A DNA stretch of 64,000 bases from Cryptomeria japonica (lineage: Eukaryota; Streptophyta; Pinopsida; Cupressales; Cupressaceae), in assembly GCF_030272615.1 (NCBI RefSeq), contig NC_081405.1, positions 647,406,920-647,470,919 on the forward strand, read 5' to 3'. Numbering within the stretch: the stretch's first letter is position 1; each line of letters opens with the position of its first letter. Below are positions 47,201 through 57,929 of the stretch, piece after piece. The position numbers and the translations under genes are program-made. Below the pieces are notes generated by a model. It searched no databases. It saw only the letters and a program-made list of their open reading frames with translations, and was not told the DNA's origin.

Positions 47201-49463
47201 CTAAGTGCTATCATCAATAACATCTCGTGGTCTCTTGTCCCCAGGACGTGGTCCAGATCCACCTGTCTCATGCTGTACAATAAAAAAATAATATTAAAAT
47301 ATTACTTGAAATTAACTATTAAAAGAATCATTTATCAAATATAGTAGAATTCGTAAATTAAGTTACAAACTTACCATATGCTCATCAGATCCTGTAGCAG
47401 TATCTCTCTTGTCCCCAGGACGTGGTCCAGATCCACCTGTCTCATGCTGTACAATAAAAAAATAATATTAAAATATTACTTGAAATTAACTATTAAAAGA
47501 ATCATTTATCAAATATAGTAGAATTCGTAAATTAAGTTACAAACTTACCATATGCTCATCAGATCCTATAGCAGTATCTCTCTTGTCCTCGGGACGTGGT
47601 CCAGATCCACCTGTCTCATGCTGTACAATAAAAAAATAATATTAAAATATTACTTGAAATTAACTATTAAAAGAATCATTTATCAAATATAGTAGAATTC
47701 ATAAATTAAGTTACAAACTTACCATATGCTCATCAAATCCTGTAGCAGTATCTCCTCTAGCAGTATCTTGTGCAGTATCAACACCAAATGCAGTGCTAGC
47801 TAACTCCTGTACAAGGTCAAATTCAAAGTGTCCAATTAAATCTTAAATTAAGAGTAAAAATAAGATCAAATTAAGTATTACATATTAATACCTCAAAGGA
47901 TGTCGATGTGCGTTCAAATTGGCTCTGATCAAAATTATGAGGATAACCTATCCTAATGGTAGTGTCCACCTGCATACATGCATTTAATGAAATCATATTT
48001 AGTGAACATATATATGTGTACTAAATAATTTCAAGTAAAGTTACAATATTGTAAGAGTTCATATTTAAGTTAAGAATTATAAGATACATACCATAGATGG
48101 TGTCACAATAGTCAGACCCTCTTCTTGATGTGATGTAGAGGGTCCCTCATGACCTGAATCCTGGAGAAAGAAGCATTCAATGTATCAACATGAAAATTTA
48201 TATAATATACGACGATAGCATATTAACTTAAAAAGATCTAGTACAATGTCTAGATAGAAATTTATACTATACCCCATAAGGTGTGCCGAGTTGTCTTCCA
48301 GTAGATGCAATATTAACTCTAATATTAGGCGTAGTCCTTATCTACATAAACAAAATTTATTTAATGAAGTATTAGATTGTATAAAAAAAGAGATGCACTT
48401 AGTTTATACCTATATTTAATAAAGTACATAAAAACATTGACATGTACATGTATATTATATATATCTATACCTGGTCAAGATGAACATCCGAGCAAAGAAA
48501 ATCCATATAAGATGTCATCATACTATCATCTGCTGCATCATGCTCATCTGGAACTGAAGTAGATCCTGCAGCAGTAGTAGGACCTACACACGTCTCATGA
48601 CAACTCGAACACATATGTGGCATCCATCGAGGAGCAGATGCCATGTGAGCAGCTTGCTCACTCAGGTTCCCTGTGAGGGAAGTCAAAGCATCTAATGTCG
48701 AAATGAATGATGTATTTTGGACATCTGCAGGAATCGATGGAGCAACAAGTGGAACTATGGGTGGATCCGGTAGGGGATTATTACTCCGTGCCCCTAATCT
48801 ATGCTGTGGCATTCCACGACCAACACCCTGGAATGACTTAATATCAAAATAATTTGGTTTTTGGTTCATTACAAACTCACAGTATAATTTCTTCAAAAAA
48901 TAAAAAGGGACCTCATAATTACGATGTGGTGGATAATCAAAAACCATCCACCATCTATCCCAAAAGTATCTAGCCATTTCTGGATGCACACACCACCTAA
49001 TTGAAATTCTTTTCTGGTTAGGTTGCATTGGTTCTCTTGTTTTTGGGTTGGTAAAATATGGACATAAATGAGCTTTGGTTATTTTCAAATCTGTGATTTG
49101 TCTATAAGTTAAACCATCGGCATAAAAATCACGCAACTCTTGTCGTCGTCTATGAAATTGATCTAATTGAGAATCAATAGATCTAACTGACTCGACAACA
49201 GTTTGCATTGATTTTGCAAACTCTACAAGATGGGGTGGCGTGACTTGCTCATTTTGGATAGCAGCAATGTTTTGTTCAATCACTTGTAGGTTTTCATTAA
49301 TTCGTTCTCTTAAACGAATTTCATCCAATCTAGGGGGTTGTGGTGGTGGTGGTGGTGGTGGTGGTGGTGGAGGAGGAGGAGGAGGAGGGGGTTGTGGTGG
49401 GGGATTTTCACCTAATAGTTCATCTATGTCAAAAACATCCATGATGGCAAAGAACTCCTGCAT
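47201..49463 (-). CDS. Tn-3 partner gene: intact 8-exon RWWMVFD protein
   Basis: Exons (minus strand order): 49463-48471, 48341-48273, 48160-48092, 47969-47892, 47806-47723, 47620-47549, 47446-47375, 47272-47201. All junctions are GT-AG, every exon length is a multiple of three, no stop occurs until 47201-47203; about 502 residues. N-terminus MDVFDIDELLGE, then a run of ~20 prolines, a coiled-coil-like stretch, QELRDFYADGLTYRQIT, the family block YFWDRWWMVFDYPPHRNYEVPFYFLKKLYCEF, and HMCSSCHETC. Short exons follow, ending KRPRDVIDDST. Exons 6 and 7 are near-identical copies sharing sequence with exon 8. The reading also enters through an acceptor (ATATGCAG/GAG) at about 49459, so an upstream 5' exon is possible. 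Function unknown; always paired with the transposase. Confidence 0.78.
47231..47752. repeat. 174-bp exon-plus-intron tandem triplication
   Basis: TCTCTTGTCC starts at 47231, 47405 and 47579, exactly 174 apart. Each unit holds one 72-bp exon and one ~102-bp intron of the partner gene, with only a few differences between units, so the expansion is recent. Confidence 0.93.
49338..49395 (-). repeat. Triplet run coding poly-proline
   Basis: GGT/GGA/GGG triplets on + read as a long proline run on -, near the N-terminus of the partner protein. The antisense glycine frame is an artefact. Confidence 0.92.
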
Positions 49464-50355
49464 ATATAAAGATATACATGAATTATATACAACTCTATGT
49501 CAAAGAAGAATCTATTTTACTAAATTAAAAAAAAACATTTATAAATAGTAACATTTCTATGTTGTTGAATGAGATACACATGAAATATATAATATAATAT
49601 TGAACTTAAAAAAATATACATGTACATACTATTGAATCTTGAAATATAAAATTTGCGCATAAAACTTAATAAAAACTTTCAATGAAACATCATAAATCTA
49701 TTAGAATTCAATTACGTAGTTTTGAGATAATTGTCATCAATTCATATTACATTGATTAGTCTTCAAACAATCTTAAAAAAAAACTAATCTCCCATGACTA
49801 TAAATGACATACTTAAAACATATTATATTCTAAGTGGTTGTCATGTAAAGACAAAACATCAAAACTTTTGAAGAGTTAAGCATATTTCACCATTAAATTT
49901 CTCCCATAATCAAATCTACACAAGATTATAATTTACAAAAGGTCTTCAAAAAATATTATTTCCTATAAATCATTTATTATAAAACTCCGCAATCATTTGT
50001 TTTCATATATAATCTTTCTATAAAATTTAAGATATCAATCCATACACAAATTCTCTTACAAAGTTCAATAAGAAATGAAGGATAGAGGATTAAATACTAA
50101 GATTGTTTTGAGAGATCAATGGAGTAGATTGATTGAAAGGATTGTGTGCATTAGAAGCTTCCAAGTGGCAACTTAAATGTTTGGTGCACATGAGGAGTTC
50201 ATGATCCAAGAAAGTTTTGAGGAAAAGGTCTTCTTAGGGGCGTATACACCAAGATGTTGTTAAAAAAGGTAGCCAAATGACCAAAAAAAGATAAACACGA
50301 GTGCGTTATTGGGAAATTCATTTAACGCATTTGAGGTCTTTTTTGTAGTGTTTTT
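49464..50355. other. 5' region of Tn-3 partner gene
   Basis: AT-rich, no clear gene. It could hold the promoter and a 5' noncoding exon of the partner gene. Confidence 0.45.
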
Positions 50356-50530
50356 TTCTTACACTATACTAGGCTTGTTTACACTATCGTAGGTTCATTA
50401 GGACTATCCTAGGTTCATTAGGATTGTCCCAAGTTCATTATTGCTTTCTTAGGCTCATTAGGACTTTCTTAGGTTCATTAAGACTGCCCTACATTCATTA
50501 GGATCATTTGAGGCTCATTGGGACTTTCAA
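50356..50530. repeat. Minisatellite of ~23-24 bp units
   Basis: About seven degenerate units of the type AGGTTCATTAGGACTATCCT. Confidence 0.8.
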
Positions 50531-51700
50531 AGAAATGTTGCTCTCTCATTAGGCAAGGAGGATATAGACCCTTTAGGTTCTCTCATGTTTTATAGACATT
50601 TGATAGGTTTTAAATTCGAAATATTCATTAATGGAGTTAGTCTAGTGTTTCTTGGTTAGTGAGGAGGATCAGTAGATGTACATCATTAAAGTTTACATAA
50701 GGGTTGCATTCAAGTCTTGAAATATTCCATCTCTTGTTCAAATATATGTAAGAAGGGGAGAACATTGGATATATTACATCATTAGATAGTGGATATAACC
50801 ATTGAGTTTTAAAATTAATTAGCCTCAATAAAAAAATCTCAATTTCTATATATTTCTTAAATGCATAATTAGATAAATTATTACTTATAAATAAATCAAT
50901 ATGCATTTCTTTCAAAGAAACAAGAAACATACAAATAATAATAAGTTGTGATCTATATATCTAAATATGAAAATAATTCCATTAAAACTTTTACCTAGGT
51001 TAAGCATAAAAGTGATAATAAAACATAATCACCATGTTTTATTTCAACCTTAAAAGTAAAAGAACTCTACATATCCTAAAATTAGGACTTAATCACATCA
51101 AATAATTCTAATATAACTCAAAATACTCCTTCAACATATAAGATGATCTATGCTAGATGGCCATGTCTTACTTTCATTCCATTTATGGATTTCTTACATA
51201 GTAATACAAAAAATAACTTTCATCGAAATTAAGCATCTTTAACCATGAGATTATATATATCCTCAATTGTATATTCAAAATACTTCTTGGGAATTATATT
51301 TTTCAAATCTTTCAGATGTATATATAATTAGCACCCCATTTAGAAAACTCATTATCAATCAACATTATAAATCAAGAATATTTTTTATTTTGTATTAATG
51401 AATTATATATTTGGCATATTAGCTTCCTTTATGAACCTATGTAAACCAAACTCCAATTTTAGTAACTTATCTAGTTTTGCTCTAAAATTGTGTCCATAAT
51501 TGATCCTTTTATACCATCACATGACATAATAGGACCTTTATGCCATGACATGGCATAAACCTAAGCCTAAACTTTCATATCTAAAATTTGAAAAACTTAA
51601 TGTTAATTACTTTTAAGGTTATACTAATTTAGTGGTAACTTTTGTATTGCCTAATGAGGATTAAGAACAATTTAGGTACATATGTTCGGTTTTATGTCAA
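50531..51700. other. AT-rich right part of Tn-3
   Basis: No gene or clear repeat seen; ordinary AT-rich sequence. Frames such as 50637-50930 on - have no recognisable family. Confidence 0.45.
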
Positions 51701-51897
51701 TTTCATTTTCGAACATTTTTGTTTTTGTTTCCATTTCATTTTTGGTTTTTTGTTTGTGTCGATTTCATTTTCGAACGTTTTTGTTTTTGTTTCCATTTCA
51801 TTTTCGGTTTTTTGTTTGTGTTGATTTCATTTTCGAACGTTTTTGTTTTTGTTCCCATTTCATTTTTGGTTTTTTGTTTGTGTCGATTTCATTTTGT
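51701..51897. repeat. Tandem array of 62-bp units
   Basis: TTTCATTTTCGAAC or its variants start at 51701, 51763, 51825 and 51887 (period 62). The three overlapping frames across it are repeats, not genes. Confidence 0.93.
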
Positions 51898-52171
51898 TAA
51901 TTATCTAGGTTTGGTTTTGGTTTCTAAATTTGTTGATTACGGTTTAGGGTTAACTGTTCAAAAATATTTTACATCAAAATCAAGAATTTACAAATATAAA
52001 AAATAATTTATTTATATGCTACTATTAAAAAAAACTAAAATAATAAAAAAAAAACTAAATAATACACCAAAAAAAGAGAAAAATATACAAGAAAATTATG
52101 AACTGTGAAAATAGGTGACAGAATGTGCACCTGGGATAGTGGTGGAGGTTTGAAGTGGAAACCACAACACA

Positions 52172-52486
52172 GGGGCCCGTTTTCGATATCTTCTTGTGCA
52201 ACAGTAAAATGAAAAATTATCCCAAAAAAAGGGTAAAAATAGCTTTTAAAAACGGGCCCCCGTTTTTTAAAAACGGGCCCCCGTTTTTTAAAAACGAGCC
52301 CCCGTTTTTTAAAAACGGGCCCCCGTTTTGTTTAAAAACGGGGGCCCGTTTTGTTTAAAAACGGGGGCCCGTTTATTAAAAAACGGGGGCCCGTTTTATC
52401 TGGCTTCGGCACCCCGTGACCTTTCGGCTCGGGAGCGCGAACCATTAACGGGCCCCCGTTTTAAAAACGGGGGCCCGTTTTGCGGA
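52172..52486. repeat. Right GGGCCC palindrome array of Tn-3
   Basis: At least nine GGGCCC cores. Four consecutive AACGGGCCCCCGTTTTTTAA-type units are followed by three units in the opposite sense, then a final perfect hairpin at about 52446-52483. The array is longer than the left one. Frames such as the start of 52328-53863 run through it only by chance. Confidence 0.92.
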
Positions 52487-52529
52487 GCGCATTTTCCAAC
52501 GCGTAGACTTCCACGAATTTGTGACTCAT

Positions 52530-54448
52530 TAGCTTGCACATACCCATTTCTTGGTTATTCATCTAAGAGCAAGACATATAGATGTTTTAATAAGAGATTG
52601 CATAAAATTGTTGAGAGTACAAATATAAACATTGATGAACAATTTAGAGGAACTTCAAGGTATATAGACTCTGAACCAGCAATAGAAATTGTGACAAATG
52701 AACCTACACTAAATCCACCAGTACAGAATGAAGATCCAGTTACCCCGCTACCATCAGAGGATTCCATAGTAATTGAAGAACAACAACAAACTAAGACACC
52801 CCGGTATGTAAGATTGAATCATTCTGAAGATCAGATAATTGGAAACAAATTTAAAGGAGTTATGACAAGAGGAAGATTGGAAAATGAAGAGGTATGTCTT
52901 ATTTATCAAATTGAACTATCATCTATCAATGAAGCATGTGAAGATAAATTTTGGATTAAAGCTATGGAAGAAGAATTAGGACAAATTGAGAAAAATAATA
53001 CTTGGACATTAGTTCCCCGGCCTAAAGATAAAAATGTAATTGGAACCAAATGGGTATTTAGAAACAAACTTAATGAAGATGGTAAGATTGTCAGAAATAA
53101 AGCAAGACTAGTGTGTAAGGGATATTCTCAGAAAGAAGGAGTTGATTGCAATGAAACCTTTGCACCGGTAGCTAGAATTGAGGCAGTCAGATTATTCATG
53201 GCTTTTGCATCTCACAAGGACTACAAAGTTTATCAAATGGATATTAAATGTGCATTTTTGAATGGAGATCTTGAAGAGGAAGTATATATTGAACAACCTG
53301 ATGGATTTTCTTTGAAAGATGACAATGATATGGTTTGTAGGTTAAGAAAATCTCTGTATGGATTGAAACAAGCCCCAAGAGCTTGGTATGCAAGGTTGGA
53401 TAAGTATCTTTTAAAGATTGGTTTTACTAAAGGAAATGCAGACAACAATTTATATTACAAAATAACTAATGATGACATCTTGATTATAGAAGTATTTGTT
53501 GATGATATAATCTTTGGAGGAGAAGATGGATTATGTAAGGAAATTTCTATTAAAATGCAGCAAGAATTTGAAATGTCTATGATTGGAGAAATAAAATTCT
53601 TTTTAGGATTACAGATTTCACAGACTGATAAAGGTATATTTTTGAGTCAATCCAAGTACTTGAAAGAATTACTAAAGAAATTTGGGATGGAGAACTCTAA
53701 ACTGGTAAGCACACCTATGACTACAAATGACAAATTATCTCAAAGGGATGAATCTACACCTATTAATCCAACTAAATACAAATCTATGATAGGAGGTTTA
53801 CTGTATTTGACACAAACCAAGCTTGATATTATGAATGCAGTATGTATTGTTTCTAGATTTTAGAGTAACCCTAGGGAAAATCATGAATCAATAGTAAAAA
53901 GGATTTTCTGGTACCTACAAGGCACTACAAATCTTGGATTATGGTATCCTAGAGATGAAAATTTTGATCTATGTGCATACACAGATGCAATTTGGGCAGG
54001 AGATGTGGATGATAGAAAAAGCACCACTGGAGGAGCATTCTTTCTTGGAAAGAGATTAGTTTCTTAGTTGAGTAAGAAACAAAGTTGTACATCTTTATCA
54101 ACAGCAGAATCAGAATATGTTGCAACAACGACTAACTGTACATAGGTACTATGGCTTAAGCAAATGTTGAAAGACATAAGGGTAAAATGCAAAGAACCTA
54201 TTACTATATATTGTGATAACACTGTAGCAATTGATATATCTAAGAATCCGGTATTACATTCTAAAACAAAACTTGTTTCTATCAAACTGAATTTTCTAAG
54301 GGAAAAAGTTAAACAAAAGGAGATAAAACTGGTTTATGTGAATACTAAAGAACAACTTGCAAATATTTTCACAAAACCTTTGCCTAAGGAGACTTTTGAA
54401 TATCTCAGAGATCAGCTTGGAGTCATACCACCACCGGTAGAGACTTAG
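52530..54448 (+). pseudogene. RT-B pol: integrase tail, reverse transcriptase, RNase H
   Basis: Resumes at [25 protein letters not shown] (end of the integrase region), then [81 protein letters not shown] and FVDDIIFGG (RT catalytic VDD). RNase H follows: AYTDAIWAGDVDDRKSTTG, LSTAESEYVA and YCDNTVAIDISKN, to the stop at 54448. One frame throughout, with TAG at 53861-53863, 54066 and 54144. All three fit loss of a Gln or Trp codon by transition. The integrase catalytic core is missing upstream. Confidence 0.92.
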
Positions 54449-54836
54449 AACAGTTGATGATTGTCATCAACTGGCAGAATCGAAAGACAAATCTTTTACT
54501 CTGGTCTTTGATGAGCAAGCTACTTCTCAGGGGGAGTAGCTGGTATATTAAATGAGTTGGTATTTTGTGATAAGTTCTTTGAACTAATTATATTTGGTTT
54601 TGTATTGCTTTGGCATTTGATGTCAAAGGGGGAGAGATTGATATGGAAAAACACATGGATAACACATATTATTCCTAGGGGGAGAGACTTTATTCCTTGG
54701 GGAGAGATATTATGTATTTTTGATTTCTGGTTATGATCTCTTTGGGAGATTGTTGATTTTTGGTTTTTGGCATTTCTGTATTGGCACTTTGATGGTTTTT
54801 CCATCTTGTGTTGCCATCAATGCCAAAGGGGGAGAT
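54449..54836 (+). other. RT-B 3' untranslated region and polypurine tract
   Basis: Purine blocks GGGGGAG at 54531, 54609 and 54679, and the tract CAAAGGGGGAGAT at 54824-54836 immediately before the LTR. GTTGCCATCAATG (54810-54822) pairs with CATTGATGTCAAC (54862-54874) inside the LTR with one mismatch. Confidence 0.8.
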
Positions 54837-55529
54837 TATTGGTATTCTGGTATGGTTTTGTCATTGATGTCAACACCTACTGGAACACTAGCACTTTGGA
54901 GATCCAACAACATTCACTGACAAGCAAGTAACTATTGCACAGTTACTGGTATATGGATCACCGACAGGATATAATGTTCACCGGAACTTGGAATGATATG
55001 GAAGACACTTGGGAATGTTGAAGACATTGTGTGGACACTTTGTTTTGAAGAATTAATCATTGGTATATTCATATTTGCATATTTTCTTTTACCAACAAAT
55101 AGGTCCAGGGTTATCTAGGGTTACACTGACAGGTTTATCTTTTCCAGATCAGCATGGCACGCTATGGAGATGATTTATTATTGTTGTAAATGCATTAAGC
55201 CGACATGTTCAATCAGTTATTGCATCGGATATTATATTGTTTGTAAAATGTTTTTATTGTAATAACTTGTAGAGCCGACCTACTAAAATGGTTTTTCCCC
55301 TTATAGGGTTTCCACATACAAATATTGGTTTTATGTGTTGTGGATGACTTTATGTTTATGTTTCAGGCATTAATCTTTATCAGTATAGCAATTTACTATT
55401 AACACTGTCTACCGGCATACTTAACTAGTTTAGCAGTATTAAATATTAAGTTGGTTAAATGGTTTTTGGTTTGAATTTATTAGATAACTGATTCACCGCC
55501 CCCCTCTCAGTTGTCTCCGAGACCTAACA
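54837..55529 (+). repeat. 3' LTR of RT-B (693 bp, internally deleted)
   Basis: Begins TATTGGTATTCTGG (TG mutated to TA) and ends GACCTAACA, then TSD TAACC. Relative to the 5' LTR it lacks ~370 bp (22516-22885 in the 5' copy), with TGG microhomology at the joint near 55289, so the TATA region is gone. Confidence 0.9.
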
Positions 55530-56088
55530 TAACCTATGACTCTAATTGCAAATTTCAGCTCTGCATCTGTGATATTGTTCAATTTCAAACCTCTGCAATC
55601 AGATTCAACTCTGGTTAAAGTAATCGATTCTTTCTGTTAAATCATTTTCTGAGCTTGAGCATGGTCAAAAATAGGGTAACCTGTGATCAAGTGGATGATT
55701 TCCTTGGTGATCTTGAATGGTTGCTCCTCTAACCACATAAAGTCATCATGAACTCTGCTCAAAACAAATTTAATCCATGGGGTTTGAAGACTTGCAGGTA
55801 GGTTAGGGCTTCAGTCAATCCCTTGATTTTAATATGTTCAAACTTGCTATCCGGTTTTCCATCGGTACACAATTCATCATATGTGTCCTTGATCTCTATG
55901 TGACCTAGTTCCTCAACACGACACTTAGTGAAGAATCTGACATCCTCAACTAATAAAACCCTATCCAAAATGAGTGAAAATGCAGTTATATCATCTAGTT
56001 TAGATGCTACTTTGGGAGGTAGTGAGTATTTCAGTGAGGGCTTTTCAATCTTCTCAACAACAATGGGTTTCTGAATCTTAGGAGCCAT
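55530..56088 (-). pseudogene. RT-A2 ORF2, N-terminal part
   Basis: MAPKIQKPIVVEKIEKPSLK at 56088, then AFSLILDRVLLVEDVRFFTKC, EELGHIEIKDTYDELC and GLTEALTYLQVFKPHG. A shift occurs near 55760 and reading continues as an RVHDDFMWLEEQPFKITKE-like stretch to 55530. There RT-B interrupts at the codons matching RT-A 2530-2540. It shows the undamaged N-terminal frame that RT-A has lost. Confidence 0.85.
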
Positions 56089-56464
56089 TTCAAACTTTGG
56101 ATAATCACTAACGAAATAGACCTAGGGTTTGAAAACTTTTAGCCAGTAGACGCTTTCCACTTCGTAAATATAAAATAGATATTCACAACTGATATGATTG
56201 GTTGACTTGCTTGACAATGCATTGTGATTGATATAAATACCTTGAATTTCGCTTTGAAAGAGATTTGATCGCCTTGAATCGCATCGCTCTGCTTTCTGAA
56301 AACTTGGTAAGTGTAAAATGACCATGCAAAAGCTTTAAGTACACATTATACCACATTGGGTTCCGTGCAGTTAGGTCAGAAAATATTAAATGCACTCGGT
56401 TCCTTCTTTTTTATGTTTTTACCAATTAGCCAGACTTCCTGCATTTATATGAGAACAACATATC
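56089..56464 (-). other. RT-A2 leader, truncated
   Basis: Matches RT-A from about 1600 to 1988 on the opposite strand (CATTTAAT, GACCTAAC, CAATGCATTG and GTACTTAAAGC landmarks). Homology ends near 56464, where the satellite starts. Short open frames here are not genes. Confidence 0.7.
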
Positions 56465-56925
56465 TTAAGGGGTCCTATGGTGTCATATGGTGTCCATAGG
56501 GGTCATATGGTATCCCATAAACCCTTATGACCTCTTAGGACACCATATGACCCCTAATGACACCATATTGGGTCGCTTTGGGTCATATTGTGTGCTAAGG
56601 GGTCGTACGGTGTCCCAAGACACCATATGACCCCTAACTACACCATAGAACCCCTTAAGACACCAAATCATGTTGTTAGGGGTCATATTGTGTCTTACGA
56701 GGTCGTAGGACACAATATGACCCCTAACGACATGATTTGGTGTCTTAAGGGGTCCTATGGTCGTTAGGGGTCGTACGGTGTCCATATGGGTCATATGGTG
56801 TCCCATGAACTCTTATGACCTCTTAGGACACCATATGACCCCTAATGACACCATATTGGGTCGCTTTGGGTAATATTGTAGAGAAAAGGGGCCATATTGT
56901 GTCCTAAGGGGTCCTATGGTGTCCC
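56465..56925. repeat. ~288-bp satellite, left segment
   Basis: TTATGACCTCTTAGG recurs at 56525 and 56813 (288 bp). Units are built from inverted copies of GGGGTCATATNGTGTC. The largest hairpin has 52-bp arms, 56643-56694 and 56709-56760, nearly perfect. The frames at 56525-56806 and 56813-57019 are not genes. Confidence 0.88.
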
Positions 56926-57858
56926 TGTTGGCATATGGACACTCCAATGAGACATTGTGTGTGATTGAAGGTTTTGTCATTGATGGTAACCTTGCAATCC
57001 TATGGCACCGGCAAGACATTATACCGGCAAAGCATTAAAAAAGGCAACCTTGCAATCCTATGGCACCGACAAGACATTATACCGGCAAAGCATTACATAA
57101 GCAACCTTGCAATCCTATGGCACCGGCAAGACATTCTACCGGCAAAGTATTAATCAAGCAAGACAGTGCACAGACATCAGCAAGATCACTGCACCGGCAT
57201 CAGCAAGATCACTCTACACTAGCACAGAAGAAAAGATGTATACCAGCACAGAGGCCGACAGGATTTTTGATATGTAATATTTTGTTTATTATTGTAAGCT
57301 GACTTGGCAAATTGTAAAATGACTCTTGTATATAAAAGAGATCATTGTAGACATTTGTAAGATATGTATAGGCAGCATAAAGAAATTTATTAGGCAGACC
57401 TAATGTGCGAATTATAGGTCAAGGGTATATGTAAAGAATAGAACAAGAACCGATACTGAATCTATCATTGAAGATGCTATTGTAAAGTAGTACAGAATAT
57501 TGGATTTGTATAATCCTCATTGTAAGTCAGTGTGACTTCTTATCGAGCAGTGTGCTCTAGGCAGTTGGCCTTCCTGCATGTACAGGCCCCTATTGTAAGT
57601 AATATTCTCTTATTGGTCAGTAACTGAATATTGTGGGTCACAAATCCCACCGAGGTTTTTCCCACACTGGGTTTCCTCGTTAAACATCTTGTGTTATGGT
57701 GTTCTGCTCATATGGATGCTTTTGATTCTGTTAATTACATTAATTCTTGCATACCGGTATACTGTTAATTTATGTTCTACATGTTTTGTATTAAGAAAAT
57801 TACATTACCGGTTAGATATGGATTCACCCCCCTCTCAGTATCTGTGGGAACCCTAACA
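56926..57858 (+). repeat. 5' LTR of RT-D (933 bp)
   Basis: TGTTGGCATATGG ... GGGAACCCTAACA. Three ~52-bp tandem units (GCAACCTTGCAATCCTATGG, starting about 56989, 57044 and 57102) lie near the 5' end; the 3' LTR has two. TATA box TATATAAAAG at 57329-57338. Confidence 0.95.
57329..57338 (+). promoter_or_regulatory. TATA box in RT-D LTR
   Basis: TATATAAAAG, conserved at 63136-63145 in the 3' LTR. Probable U3 promoter of the element. Confidence 0.65.
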
Positions 57859-57860
57859 AT

Positions 57861-57872
57861 TGGTATCAGAGC
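57861..57872 (+). promoter_or_regulatory. Primer-binding site, RT-D
   Basis: TGGTATCAGAGC after LTR end plus AT; initiator tRNA-Met primer. Confidence 0.93.
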
Positions 57873-57929
57873 CTGGTCCTCTATTTTCAGAAGCCTAACA
57901 GCTTGAGGAAGATCTTGACACTAGTAAAA

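Larger units (their letters stand above)
42585..52486 (+). mobile_element. Tn-3: near-intact two-gene DNA transposon (~9.9 kb)
   Basis: Bounded on both sides by arrays of GGGCCC palindromes (42585-42712 and 52172-52486). It contains the transposase on + (42846-45872) and the eight-exon partner gene on - (47201-49463), convergent as in Tn-1. I could not identify an exact terminal inverted repeat or a target duplication, so outer limits are approximate. The right side meets RT-B pol within ~50 bp. Confidence 0.75.

Noticed and set aside
49240-49548. Poly-glycine frame on +
   Set aside because: Antisense of the proline run in the intact partner gene on -.
51642-52006. Three overlapping Phe/Val-rich frames resembling membrane proteins
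   Set aside because: Translations of a 62-bp T-rich tandem repeat in all frames.
52155-52520. Protein-like repeats of [12 protein letters not shown] and KTGARF
   Set aside because: Chance translation of the GGGCCC palindrome array; the real pol reading starts near 52530.
56525-57019. Frames reading YDLVRHNMTPNNM-like repeats
   Set aside because: Translations of the 288-bp satellite and the start of the RT-D LTR.
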